The position numbers were made by a program, and so were the translations under genes. From Bacteroidales bacterium (GTDB lineage Bacteria; Planctomycetota; Planctomycetia; Gemmatales; Gemmataceae), in contig JAIXLE010000155.1 of NCBI GenBank assembly GCA_026931725.1, positions 1 through 64,000 on the forward strand: 64,000 nt of DNA, in the 5' to 3' direction. Position 1 is the first letter of the stretch; every line of letters begins with the position of its first letter. Below, in pieces: positions 35,201 through 43,043 of this stretch. Below the pieces are notes generated by a model, which worked only from the letters and a program-made list of their open reading frames with translations, made no database searches and was not told the DNA's origin.

Positions 35201-36498
35201 GGACTGCCAGCCGGTGGCCGGGAGGCGAACAGGTGGTAGGCGATGGCACCCAGTGAGAACACGTCCGAGGCTTCCGTAACCTTCCGCTGGTCGGCGATGG
35301 CCTCGGGGGACATGTAGACGAACGACTGCGCTTCCACCAAGTCTTCGACGTTGGTGACTCGGCCCGAAGTCGTGCTGGTATCACGCACGCCGACCTGCCA
35401 GTTGTAGACCTGAAGCGAAGGCGTCTTCGACTCGGCGTCGTTGACCAGAATGCTCTGCGGCCCGAGTGCCCGGTGGATCACTCGTTTGCGATGAGCGTAG
35501 CGAATGGCATCGGCCACTTGCCGCAGCATGTCGAGCCGCTGCTCAGTGGTCAGCTTGTGGCAATTCGTGGCGAGGTAATGATCGAATCGAACCGAGTTCG
35601 GATCGAGGTAGCGGAACAGCAGGGCTGGGCCGAGTTCATGTTCCTTGTAATCCAGCACCGGCAGGATGTTCGGATGGTTGAGCGACTGGATGATCTGGAA
35701 CTCACGAGCCGCCGCTCGCTTCCGTCGCTGACGCTCTTCCTCGGAGTCAGCCTGCGCCACCGTGTACTGGCGGACTCGACAAAAGACGTTTTCGAATGAG
35801 GCGTGCTTGGCCAATCGGTCTTGGTAGCCCGGACCATCGGCCAGCAGTTCACCGAGAACATAGTCACCGACTCGACGTGACTTCTGCGAGGGACGAATGC
35901 CTGCCTGTTCCATCGCCCGAGAGAGGGCCTTGGCAACCTTGCTGTCGATCAGACTGCGATTGTCCGGCTCGATCCCCGGTCCCTGACGATTGAGCAGCGC
36001 TGCAAGGATGCCCTTGCGTTCGGGAGTCGAATCCTTCGGCTGGCGATCCTGAAGCAGAACACGATTGAGGGCGGGGCCGCTCAGTTCACACTGGAGATCA
36101 TCTGCGGAGAGAAAGACGACCGCTTCCATCCATGGCACTCGGATGTTGCGAGTGGCCTGCTGGGACTTGAGCAACGAGACGAGAGCTTTGGCTTTGCGGT
36201 TAGCGAGGAGAACCGGGTTGTCTTCGGTGATCGTTTTGCCGTCGTGCGTGCGAGTCCACGTCGCCACATCGCCACGGACTTTTCCGGGCCAGCTTTTGAT
36301 CTCGACGAGCCAGAAGCCTTGCTTCGTCAGGACGAGCAGATCGACTTCGTAGATGGCCCCGTCAGCAGTCTGGAACTCGAAATTGGCCCACGCCCGGTAC
36401 GGGTCGTGATTGGGCAGACCCGCCCGGATGAAGTCCAACCCACGGCGCTCCCATTCGTATTGGGACGGCGTGATGATGTTCCAGAATGGTGGTTCCAT
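32239..36498 (-). CDS. pglW: BREX type 2 protein kinase PglW
   Basis: A 1419-aa multidomain protein. A NERD nuclease-related domain opens it (YEVDLLVLTKQGFWLVEIKS, residues 50-70, D...ExK). A first kinase-like domain (about 215-490) has HRALGPQS near 344 instead of HRD and no DFG, so it looks inactive. A second kinase domain (about 510-790) has a glycine loop GQGATAK near 524, VLKVA, HRDIKPDNI near 631 and FDFSLTG, so it looks active. Residues near 790-860 (LGLSTRARNALERANILTV) resemble the RNA polymerase alpha C-terminal domain. PglW is the signature of type 2 (Pgl) BREX. It is the first large gene of the operon. Confidence 0.9.
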   Translation of the reverse strand: MEPPFWNIITPSQYEWERRGLDFIRAGLPNHDPYRAWANFEFQTADGAIYEVDLLVLTKQGFWLVEIKSWPGKVRGDVATWTRTHDGKTITEDNPVLLANRKAKALVSLLKSQQATRNIRVPWMEAVVFLSADDLQCELSGPALNRVLLQDRQPKDSTPERKGILAALLNRQGPGIEPDNRSLIDSKVAKALSRAMEQAGIRPSQKSRRVGDYVLGELLADGPGYQDRLAKHASFENVFCRVRQYTVAQADSEEERQRRKRAAAREFQIIQSLNHPNILPVLDYKEHELGPALLFRYLDPNSVRFDHYLATNCHKLTTEQRLDMLRQVADAIRYAHRKRVIHRALGPQSILVNDAESKTPSLQVYNWQVGVRDTSTTSGRVTNVEDLVEAQSFVYMSPEAIADQRKVTEASDVFSLGAIAYHLFASRPPAGSPSELAKILREKKGLSLSAVVDGVGPKLEEMIQWCTHPDVNTRVGSVEDFLALLDDVEDELTAPEETFVPDPLQAKRGDRLEGSYIVEKELGQGATAKALLVTKDDQQFVLKVALTDDDNTRLHDEAEALRTIHSEFIVAIHDELEMSGRTVLVLQKAGDETLAGLLRKEGVPGLELLGRYGDDLMSAVASLERHGVTHRDIKPDNIGIRSLTKQRNQLILFDFSLTGAPLDNIRVGTPGYIDPFLPNRKPLRWDLSAERYSAAVTLYEMSAGFGVLPCWGDGKSDPAVTDAELVVDAEKFDASVREGLVEFFHTALHRDSKKRFDNAEEMKWAWQQVFKEAEQRKVRTPSGEEVDLSVTLDQVDLKTPIAALGLSTRARNALERANILTVRDLLLTPIIQLHTMRGVGNQTRREITEFVAELRDRFPDVREEVGTRKDESVHDEDELTSLELLEQRVFGARNSKKESEWSIRSALLKPTVSEDSSSDLVWPSQTDVAAALKTTPVKINQVLSADRKRWAKESSLNSLRADLCEEILRLGGVMTVPEVTEFVLLRRPAVDTLDTTKQQQMASAIARALVETESSLAEPRFQLRRISGKTLIACTRDLAVYAEKLGQVADELALADPLLPPLRVFQELFDVPQPSLPEGCQPFNNERLLRLAASMSSMAAVSAKQELYPKGMAAERALRLGIGALTGLGLGDNEGGFSITQIRARVESRYPEAERLPDRPELDALLERVGLDVRWNPETTTYHRREVSVMFTSGSSMPRRRTTATSTRQVEVTPDMADARQFEERLQHAYDEGGFLVLTVRPSRMRACEANLLKRFNDNGCTLERVSFDDLLFDGLRAEAQELDVDWKVVEQADGTDKGSQDWKNLLHLVSVAQPKIEENLLDRKDHLLLVHPGLIARYDMMSLLETLRDRTGHDAACPGVWVLVATDEQNDMPFLDDAEIPLISPGQRAKVSEPWIDNLHRGRSPKLATTEITEAGGK

Positions 36499-36534
36499 TG
36501 TTCCCTGACCCTCAATCCACGAATTCCCGTTCGA

Positions 36535-36741
36535 TCAGCCCTTCTTGGGTGCTGGCCGAGGCTCCTGCAACTGCTTGAGCAAGGCGTCCAGTTCTTCCTG
36601 CTTGAAGAGCCGGTAGCCGTTCACCGGATGTCGGTGAGCGGCGATCTTGCCAGCGTTTTCCCAGTTACGAAGCGTGTTCGGCGAGACCCCGAGATACTCG
36701 GCTGCTTCCGAGATTCGCAGGAAGTCCCGAAGGTTTTCCAC
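36535..36741 (-). CDS. MerR/excisionase-type HTH regulator
   Basis: A 68-aa DNA-binding protein with the pattern FLRISEAAEYLGVSPNTLRNW and NGYRLF, the helix-turn-helix plus wing of the HTH_17/MerR class. GTG 36741 is chosen because GGAG lies 7 bases before it and the domain begins there; an upstream in-frame ATG would add 22 unsupported residues and cross the operator. It is the first gene of the BREX operon, 36 bases before pglW, and probably binds the palindrome at 36791-36807 to control it. The C-terminus is rich in proline and lysine. Confidence 0.75.
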   Translation of the reverse strand: MENLRDFLRISEAAEYLGVSPNTLRNWENAGKIAAHRHPVNGYRLFKQEELDALLKQLQEPRPAPKKG

Positions 36742-36790
36742 AGACGGTCTCCAAAAACGAGTGCGGCCCACTGGATCGGCGGGGACAGCA

Positions 36791-36807
36791 TTGGTAAACC
36801 TTACCAA
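36791..36807. promoter_or_regulatory. Palindromic operator between BREX operon and nuclease gene
   Basis: TTGGTAA (36791-36797) and TTACCAA (36801-36807) are perfect arms around ACC. The site lies 50 bases upstream of the HTH gene start and overlaps the -35 of the divergent promoter, an ideal place for the HTH protein to control both directions. Confidence 0.65.
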
Positions 36808-36820
36808 ACTGCGTTATGAT
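36791..36820 (+). promoter_or_regulatory. Putative promoter of the nuclease gene
   Basis: TTGGTA (36791-36796) and TATGAT (36815-36820) are 18 bases apart, predicting a start near 36827 and a leader of about 105 bases. The -35 is part of the palindrome, so a bound repressor would block it. Confidence 0.45.
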
Positions 36821-36931
36821 TGTCGAACGGGTGGAAGTATTTTGTACTCACATTCTTTGGCACAACCGTACTGTTACTCGCTTGTGTGTCGGCATTGGCG
36901 GTAAGGGAGTCCGAGCAGAAGGAGAGTCCCG

Positions 36932-38797
36932 ATGACAGATGCACTCTTGGCCGCATCATTTGATCGAAGTGTTCAGATCGACGAATTTCACTCTCGTGTG
37001 TCGAAGATTCTATTTGCGCATGGAATGCAAGTCACGACACAGTTGAGTTGTCACCACGACTGGATTCCTGATACACGAGACGCTCGGCGAATCATTAACT
37101 CAGTTAATCTGTCGTTCCTCGCAAAAGCTTTTGCCTTGTGGGGGTCGCCAGACGGACGGCCAATGAGAATCACCCAAGATGCGTCGTCAGAGGAATTATG
37201 GTTCTTGCGTGCTGCCAACTCACTTCCTTGGTATTCCAGAGAAGACGCTCAAGGTGATCTTAATGCAACGATGATCGCCTATCTCGTCCGACAGGCGTAT
37301 CTGATTACTGTTGTTAACGATCCTGTCGATGGGCTGATCGCTCGCAACTTCCTGATGTTCTATCGACTCGTGCAGAATGAGGACGTTCCCGTCAAAGATA
37401 TCTCAGGTGAGTTTTCAAGAGTCTTCGGCGTCGGTCTCGAAGACCTTTGGGTCGTGATGTACGCCGTATATGCGTATTATTTTTTGTTGGCACGACAAGA
37501 TTCGAGAAAGTGGTTGCTCTCTCCACATTTCTTTTCCGATACCCCACGCAACGATCACTTTAATGAAACGCTTGCCGCCATCCTGCGAAAGCTTGGGCGA
37601 ACACAAGACGAACTCCTGCATCTATACGAGAATGACGCAAAATACCGGGACAGCAGTGGGCAAGTGGGAAACTGGGTTTCGGAGTTCAACATCCTTCGGG
37701 ATTTTCCGTTTGTTCAGCTTGGCCCTGACAGATATTGCAGTCCGTTTCCCGTGTTTGTTATACGACGGGCCATTCCCGGCTTCTACTATGATTTACTGGA
37801 GGATTACGCAAACCAAGAACGAGAACGAGGCAATAAGCAGCCGTATCGCAACGACATGCGAACGACTTTTCAGCGTCTCTTTCAACGCTATGTTGGACTT
37901 CAGCTTGAGCAACTACATGACGCCGACAACTGTTTGTCTCCAGAGTTTGAATACGGGACAAAAAGGCAAAAAGCAGACAGCCCGGATTGGATTCTCATGC
38001 GGCCCAACGTGCTTCCAATCTTCTTTGAATGTAAAGCACGGCAGCCCGCTCTCGCATGGCAGAGCGGTGGGACTCCCGATCAAATCGACAGTGATATTAA
38101 ACAGACTGTCACACATGCCCTGACGCAAATTACAAAGTTTCTGAAAAGGGTTGATTCAAAAGACGTTGGTACGGATAGAGTTCATGGGATAGAAACAATC
38201 ATCTACGCACTCGTTATGCACGATCCGTTTCCTTTTCATGCGCTTCCTGATCTTGCTGATAGAATCGATGAAATTGCATCGTCAGACATCGCAAACTGGA
38301 AAGATTTCAAGAATCGCATTGTGTTTGTGCCAATGTCGATTCGAGAACTAGAGACGGCCATTGGGCTTGAGTTAAAGCATGGAATTCCATTGGAGAAACA
38401 GTTCAGTGAGTATGCCAACTACCGCTCAAGTGTCACGTCACGATTCCAAGTGGATGGGGGAACGATTCAGTTTCCACGACACTTGGAAGAGTATCTACAA
38501 GAAGAGTTCAATGGGTCCCATCGAATTGAGAATCCATTGATTATGAAGGCATGGGATGAGTTCTCGGATTTTGTTCACCAGTATATGTACAACGAGACTT
38601 GCTCGGATTACGAAGCAGAAATGCGTTTTAATTGGATCGAAGAGAACGCATATTTTCGTTGGGTTGAAGATGACTACCGGCACGGCCAACACGAACACCA
38701 CTGGCGGGAGGCTGTGGCACATTACGATGCCTTAGAGAAGGAATCTGGTGAACCCCCTTGGATGGTGGATCGTCTCTCGAAATACCATCGCAGCTAA
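36932..38797 (+). CDS. Putative PD-(D/E)xK nuclease with DUF2934-like tail
   Basis: A 621-aa protein divergent from the BREX operon. SPDWILMRPNVLPIFFECKA (residues about 350-367) has the D...ExK form of PD-(D/E)xK nucleases; the flanking 300 residues on each side are unrecognised and helical. Near the C-terminus, EENAYFRWVEDDYRHGQHEH followed by HWREA resembles the DUF2934 pattern. The gene is clearly more AT-rich than the BREX core, suggesting separate acquisition. A restriction-like or abortive-infection function is inferred from position beside BREX. GAAGGAGAG gives a good ribosome site. Confidence 0.55.
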   Translation: MTDALLAASFDRSVQIDEFHSRVSKILFAHGMQVTTQLSCHHDWIPDTRDARRIINSVNLSFLAKAFALWGSPDGRPMRITQDASSEELWFLRAANSLPWYSREDAQGDLNATMIAYLVRQAYLITVVNDPVDGLIARNFLMFYRLVQNEDVPVKDISGEFSRVFGVGLEDLWVVMYAVYAYYFLLARQDSRKWLLSPHFFSDTPRNDHFNETLAAILRKLGRTQDELLHLYENDAKYRDSSGQVGNWVSEFNILRDFPFVQLGPDRYCSPFPVFVIRRAIPGFYYDLLEDYANQERERGNKQPYRNDMRTTFQRLFQRYVGLQLEQLHDADNCLSPEFEYGTKRQKADSPDWILMRPNVLPIFFECKARQPALAWQSGGTPDQIDSDIKQTVTHALTQITKFLKRVDSKDVGTDRVHGIETIIYALVMHDPFPFHALPDLADRIDEIASSDIANWKDFKNRIVFVPMSIRELETAIGLELKHGIPLEKQFSEYANYRSSVTSRFQVDGGTIQFPRHLEEYLQEEFNGSHRIENPLIMKAWDEFSDFVHQYMYNETCSDYEAEMRFNWIEENAYFRWVEDDYRHGQHEHHWREAVAHYDALEKESGEPPWMVDRLSKYHRS

Positions 38798-38837
38798 TAA
38801 TGTGGCGAAGCCCCCCTAATTGAGCAGGTAACCCAGC

Positions 38838-39185
38838 ATGATCCGCCTCAAGCGAGTCTACGACGAACCGTCCAAGCAGGATGGTCTACGCATCCTCGTA
38901 GAACGGTTGTGGCCGAGGGGAGTGAGCAAGGAGAAGGCAGCGGTTGATCTCTGGCTGAAAGACCTTGCCCCCAGCACCGAACTGCGGAAGTGGTACGGCC
39001 ACGACCCGGAGAAATGGGACGAGTTCCGCAAACGCTACTGGTTGGAACTCAGCGAGAAAGGCGATCTGCTGACGCTGCTCAAGCACCGCACGACGGAGGG
39101 AAACGTCACCTTCGTCTTCGCCGCCAGCGATGTCGAGCAGAACAGCACCGTGGCGTTGAAGGAGTATCTCGAAGAGAAGCTGTGA
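38838..39185 (+). CDS. DUF488 family protein
   Basis: A 115-aa protein that matches DUF488 throughout: IRLKRVYDEP at the start, ILVERLWPRGVSKEKA, WLKDLAPSTELRKWYGHDPEKW and FVFAASDVEQNSTVAL. The function is unproven; members are common small cytosolic proteins of bacteria. It lies 40 bases after the nuclease gene in the same direction and could be cotranscribed. Its 3' end is convergent with the DUF6933 gene. Confidence 0.9.
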   Translation: MIRLKRVYDEPSKQDGLRILVERLWPRGVSKEKAAVDLWLKDLAPSTELRKWYGHDPEKWDEFRKRYWLELSEKGDLLTLLKHRTTEGNVTFVFAASDVEQNSTVALKEYLEEKL

Positions 39186-39198
39186 GCCACGGCGAAGT

Positions 39199-39711
39199 TC
39201 ATTCCCCCTCCATTGACAACCTCTTGAAAGCGTCTTTCGGTCTTCCGTAGCCCCGATCCTCTTCGGAGGTGATTGCCGACAACAGGAGATTGTTCAGACC
39301 GAACCCCACATCGTGTGGAGCAACTTCGCCGGACTCCAGTGAGGAAGTCGCCGCCATCACCAGTTCATTCATCGATCCAGTGACTTTGCGATTCAGGGCC
39401 TTGGCGAAACTAACCGTCGATGATGCCGGAGCGATGAACTTCTGGTAGACGAATGCCTGCCCATCGTCTTCCATGAACTCACGGATCGTGCTGAGGGCAC
39501 GTTCGATGAACCGGCTGTCGGCGGTGATCCCTTTGCCGTACATGACACACGAATACAGCGAAGCCGTGTTGCTCAGAAGGATGTACTGCGTGCGGTCGGC
39601 TGTGAAAAGGTGGCATGACCAATCTGCATACGGGTTCTCGTCGAGCGGCATCTCAGCCAGCTTGCCCGCTTTGATCTTCGTGTTGAGATTTTGAGAAAGT
39701 CGAAAGATCAT
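39199..39711 (-). CDS. DUF6933-like protein
   Basis: A 170-aa protein starting MIFRLSQNLNTKIKAG, with WSCHLFTADRTQYILLSNT and MYGKGITADSRFIERAL, as in DUF6933 proteins. The function is unknown. The start is at 39711, where ATG overlaps the tspO stop (ATGA), so the gene is coupled to tspO. The much longer open frame upstream is the antisense of tspO and the HEAT gene and is not used. Confidence 0.7.
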   Translation of the reverse strand: MIFRLSQNLNTKIKAGKLAEMPLDENPYADWSCHLFTADRTQYILLSNTASLYSCVMYGKGITADSRFIERALSTIREFMEDDGQAFVYQKFIAPASSTVSFAKALNRKVTGSMNELVMAATSSLESGEVAPHDVGFGLNNLLLSAITSEEDRGYGRPKDAFKRLSMEGE

Positions 39712-40109
39712 TTTTCCCAGTTCCATACTGTGATTGACATTTGCAGCACGGTCGCAATCGACACCCACACGAAATATGGCACTTGTGCCACGGCGATCCA
39801 CTTGTAGTGCTTCCAGACTGCAATCATCATCCAGATGATCGTTCCCCAGACGATCAGGATGTCCACAGCCGCCAACGGCAGGTTCCTCAGTCCAAACTGA
39901 ATCGGCGTGAAGATCAGGTTCGCCACGAGGTTGATGGCAAACGGCAGGGCCACCTTCCACGGCACTTTCTTGCGGATCGCCTGCACGAACACGAAGCCAA
40001 ACGTGACGAGGATGATTGGGTAGAGAATCTGCCAAATCAGCCCGATGGTGGCCGGTTCTGGTGTCCACGACGGCTTGGCTAATGAGTCGTACCAATCTCT
40101 CCACGTCAT
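39708..40109 (-). CDS. tspO: TspO/MBR family membrane protein
   Basis: A 133-aa integral membrane protein with five hydrophobic segments and the TspO features KPSWTPEPATIGLIWQILY, FTPIQFGLRNLPLAAVDI and PYFVWVSIATVLQ. TspO proteins bind tetrapyrroles and act in stress signalling. The start at 40109 overlaps the stop codon of the HEAT gene by 4 bases, and its own stop overlaps the DUF6933 gene, so the three form one operon. Confidence 0.9.
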   Translation of the reverse strand: MTWRDWYDSLAKPSWTPEPATIGLIWQILYPIILVTFGFVFVQAIRKKVPWKVALPFAINLVANLIFTPIQFGLRNLPLAAVDILIVWGTIIWMMIAVWKHYKWIAVAQVPYFVWVSIATVLQMSITVWNWEK

Positions 40110-40603
40110 TCGTCGGCCTCCTCCAGATACCCTTTCGCCATTTCTGCCATCGGCGATCCTTCCAGAGCCGCTTCTCGCCGAAGCACGACGAGGGCATCTT
40201 CCGAACGGCAGATGCGCCACAGATTCGCCGCCGCACAGAGTCGCTCGAAGTCGTAATCCGATTCGAGCCGTGGAGTCAGGAGCGGAATCAGGTCTTCGAT
40301 CGAATCGCCCATCACGTTGGCAGTGTTGATCGCCGTCACCCGCACGAGCCGGTCCTCGTCGTCGGAGATCAAGGCACGCATGGCAGGCAACGCACGCTCG
40401 GCGTCGGAGTAATGCTCCTGAAGCAGTTGCAGGCCGAGCAACTTCAGATCGATGTCGTCCTGCTGAAGCGCCCACATCAGCCCGTCCACGACCGCTTCGC
40501 CGAAGTCTTTCAGATTGGCATACGCCTCATCCACCTGCGATGGATGCTGCTGGTGGGTGCTGTAGAGCCACAGCGTGTCTTTGATCTCATCGAGGGTTGG
40601 CAT
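40106..40603 (-). CDS. HEAT-repeat protein
   Basis: A 165-aa all-helical protein with HEAT-like repeats: VDGLMWALQQDDIDLKLLG, LPAMRALISDDEDRLVRVTA and LIPLLTPRLESDYDFERLC. HEAT repeats mediate protein binding; the partner is unknown. It shares the ESDxDFER repeat with the protein encoded at 54223-54720, so the two are probably paralogs. First gene of the HEAT-tspO-DUF6933 operon. Confidence 0.75.
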   Translation of the reverse strand: MPTLDEIKDTLWLYSTHQQHPSQVDEAYANLKDFGEAVVDGLMWALQQDDIDLKLLGLQLLQEHYSDAERALPAMRALISDDEDRLVRVTAINTANVMGDSIEDLIPLLTPRLESDYDFERLCAAANLWRICRSEDALVVLRREAALEGSPMAEMAKGYLEEADE

Positions 40604-40658
40604 TGGGGTATCTACATCTGCTCCATGTTGATTCTCGCCACTTATGTCGCACGATTTC

Positions 40659-41747
40659 TCAGGTCTGCTGGTAGTGGGTTGCCGCTACACGGCAGTCACG
40701 GCACACAAAAGCGTAGTAGATGCCCTCGGCGGCTGCGTAGTCCTCGTTGCTGAGTTGAGCGATGAAGACCATTCTTTGCTGGCACGACGGACAGCGAGGG
40801 TATTCGGCATCCTGTTCCCACGATGGATGTCCACCAACCTGTGAAAACGAGATCGGCATGTTTCGGTCAGCAGACTCGGTGATGGGACGTTGCTGGCCGC
40901 TCAGAACCAATGCGTCAGCTTTCGGAAAGTCCCAGTCGGCTGCATCATCAGGCAGGTAGTCGGGACGAACGTTCGCCGGATGCCACGATACTCCTCCACT
41001 CCAGTCAACCTGCGTGAAGACCATTCCGTAGCAAGTACACACGTCACAGGTCTCGATCCGCAGGCGACTCCCTTCGATCCCGAGAGAGGCAAGCAACGCA
41101 TTGCTCAAGTCAAAGTCGAAAAGGGCAGTCATTCTGCGTCCGCACCACTGGCACGACGATTCGCTGGGAGCATTGGTCTGAACTGCGCTGGGGACGGCAT
41201 CGGGATGATCGTGCGTAACAAGTGGGTAGGACTCGTTGAGGAGCAATCCTCGCCTTTCTCCGTTCTCTGTAAGTTCCCAGCCCGCTGAGTCGGCGTATTC
41301 GTGAGGCGGGACGTGAAGGGATTTGGACCACGAAGGCGGGGTGGCTCGCCAACTGTGAAAGGCTTGTTGCACGTCGGAGTTGTCGGCCCACGCAAGAGCC
41401 AGCAGCGACAGATTTACGTTCTCGGCTTCGCCATTATCGAGTTGTTGGATCAGGAGGTTCGTCGCTTGTTGGTCAGCGCCGTGAAAGATCACTGGAGGGT
41501 AAAGCACGCCCTTCTGCGCCAGTTCGAGATGCAGACCAGAAAGGCTACCCGGCTGGAAGCAGGCGAGATGAGAAAGGATGTCACCATTGCCGCTTTCCAC
41601 GGCGAACCGAGCAAGCGTGCCGCACTCGTCCGATGAAAGCGAACGATAAGCTGCTGCGACATTTCGCTGGGCCGTGCGTAGCTTGTCCGCCGTGCCGAAG
41701 TTTCGGCATTCGTGAAATGCCTTGATCGTCTCGATTCGTTCGTTCAT
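40659..41747 (-). CDS. DUF1963-like protein with zinc knuckles
   Basis: A 362-aa protein. The C-terminal 200 residues resemble DUF1963/YwqG proteins (SFSQVGGHPSWEQDAEYPRC, MVFIAQLSNEDY), with extra cysteine pairs CQWC, CDVCTC, CPSC and CRDC likely to bind zinc. Related families have been proposed as immunity proteins. The first 130 residues are helical. The start at 41747 (MNERIETIK) is preferred because AAAGGA precedes it by 8 bases; an earlier in-frame start at 41780 is possible. Confidence 0.65.
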   Translation of the reverse strand: MNERIETIKAFHECRNFGTADKLRTAQRNVAAAYRSLSSDECGTLARFAVESGNGDILSHLACFQPGSLSGLHLELAQKGVLYPPVIFHGADQQATNLLIQQLDNGEAENVNLSLLALAWADNSDVQQAFHSWRATPPSWSKSLHVPPHEYADSAGWELTENGERRGLLLNESYPLVTHDHPDAVPSAVQTNAPSESSCQWCGRRMTALFDFDLSNALLASLGIEGSRLRIETCDVCTCYGMVFTQVDWSGGVSWHPANVRPDYLPDDAADWDFPKADALVLSGQQRPITESADRNMPISFSQVGGHPSWEQDAEYPRCPSCQQRMVFIAQLSNEDYAAAEGIYYAFVCRDCRVAATHYQQT

Positions 41748-41800
41748 CGCTTTGTCCTTTTTCTGGGCCATTATCGCCAAATGATTGCGTCCTTCCTACT

Positions 41801-41814
41801 GCGAGGTGCCTCGC
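41801..41814. repeat. Short palindrome resembling a minus-strand 12-mer
   Basis: GCGAGG and CCTCGC are perfect arms around TG. On the minus strand it contains AGGCACC, the first seven bases of the repeated 12-mer, about 53 bases before the start of the DUF1963-like gene. It may be a degenerate, leftward copy. Confidence 0.35.
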
Positions 41815-41916
41815 TGCGCCGCTGCCAATCGAAAAGTTGTATTCGCCTTTTCAGAAGGAGGCCGAGGCACCCGCTATCGCCGTCGTTCCCACTCACAACC
41901 ACAAAGGAGCGACGAA

Positions 41917-42819
41917 ATGAACGCAAACGACATCCGCAGCACCATCACCAGCACGATCATCGAGAGTTTGGAGGCCGGTGGCCTTCCGGCATGGCGCAAG
42001 CCGTGGGCAGCCGACCCAAACGGCCTCGGGCTGGCCACGTCGTTGTCAACGGGCCGTGCCTATCAGGGCATCAACCAGTTGTGCTTGCAAGTTGTGGCCG
42101 GAATGAAGCGTGGCTACCAGAGCAAGTGGTTCGGCACGTTCAACCAGATCAAGCAGGCCGGTGCCAGCGTGAAGAAGGGGGAGAAGGCCATTCAGATCGT
42201 GCTATGGAAACCGCTCAGCCGGGAACGCACGAACGAGATGGGCGAGCAGGTTGAGGACAAGTTCCTCGTGATGCGGAATTTCAGCGTGTTCAACGTTGAG
42301 CAGACCACCGGACTCGATCAATTCCGCATCGGGTTCGCCCAACCGTCCGACACGATCTTTGAACGGTTTGAGGCGATGGACCGCCTTGTCGCCGCTGTCG
42401 GGATCGATCTGCGGCATGGCGGCAACAAAGCGTTCTACTCGCCGGGCAGCGACTACATCCAGATGCCCCAACGTCATCAGTTCGAGTCGAGTGAGACGTA
42501 TTACCAAACGCTCGCCCACGAAATGACCCATTGGAGCGAGAAGCGGATCGGTTTCGACCGAGCGAAAGAGGAGAACGCCTACGCTCTGGGCGAACTGGTT
42601 GCCGAATTGGGGGCTTCGTTCCTGCTGGCCGAACTGGGCCTGCCTGCCAGCGAGAACATCGAGAACTGCACTCGGTATCTCGCCCATTGGATCAAAGCCA
42701 TGAAGGGCGACACGAGGTTCATTTTCCGTGCCGCAGCGACGGCTTCGAAAGCCGTTGACTACCTCCTCTCCCACGTCCGCACGCCGGAGTTCAACCCGTG
42801 CCCGTCCCCGACGAGGTAG
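41917..42819 (+). CDS. ArdC-like antirestriction protein
   Basis: A 300-aa two-domain protein. The N-terminal 130 residues are an ArdC-type single-strand DNA-binding domain (GLPAWRKPWAADPNGL, RAYQGINQLCL, WFGTFNQIKQAGASVKKGEK), and the C-terminal part is a zincin-type metallopeptidase-like domain with HEMTHW near residue 201 and GELVAELGASFLLAE. ArdC protects incoming DNA from restriction. AAAGGAG lies 8 bases before ATG 41917 and a 12-mer stands 40 bases before it. The TAG stop shares two bases with the next 12-mer. Confidence 0.9.
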   Translation: MNANDIRSTITSTIIESLEAGGLPAWRKPWAADPNGLGLATSLSTGRAYQGINQLCLQVVAGMKRGYQSKWFGTFNQIKQAGASVKKGEKAIQIVLWKPLSRERTNEMGEQVEDKFLVMRNFSVFNVEQTTGLDQFRIGFAQPSDTIFERFEAMDRLVAAVGIDLRHGGNKAFYSPGSDYIQMPQRHQFESSETYYQTLAHEMTHWSEKRIGFDRAKEENAYALGELVAELGASFLLAELGLPASENIENCTRYLAHWIKAMKGDTRFIFRAAATASKAVDYLLSHVRTPEFNPCPSPTR

Positions 42820-43043
42820 GCACCTGCTAGTGCCGTGTCCTTGAGGACAACCGAGCAGAGCCGCTCGGACGGTGATCGCACTGACGGTCAGGCTACGACG
42901 CCAAGCGAGCAACAGGACTGCCACCACGACTGGCCAGCGTGTGGCAGACACCACTGCGACAGCGAAGCCTCGACGCCTCTTGCAGATCACCCACGGGCGG
43001 CTCTCTCGGTCTCTTCCATTCCAAAAGTTGCACTGGAGGTTTC

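Noticed and set aside
39712-40236. Upstream extension of the DUF6933 frame
   Set aside because: It is antisense or out of frame with tspO and the HEAT gene; the ATG overlapping the tspO stop is the natural start.
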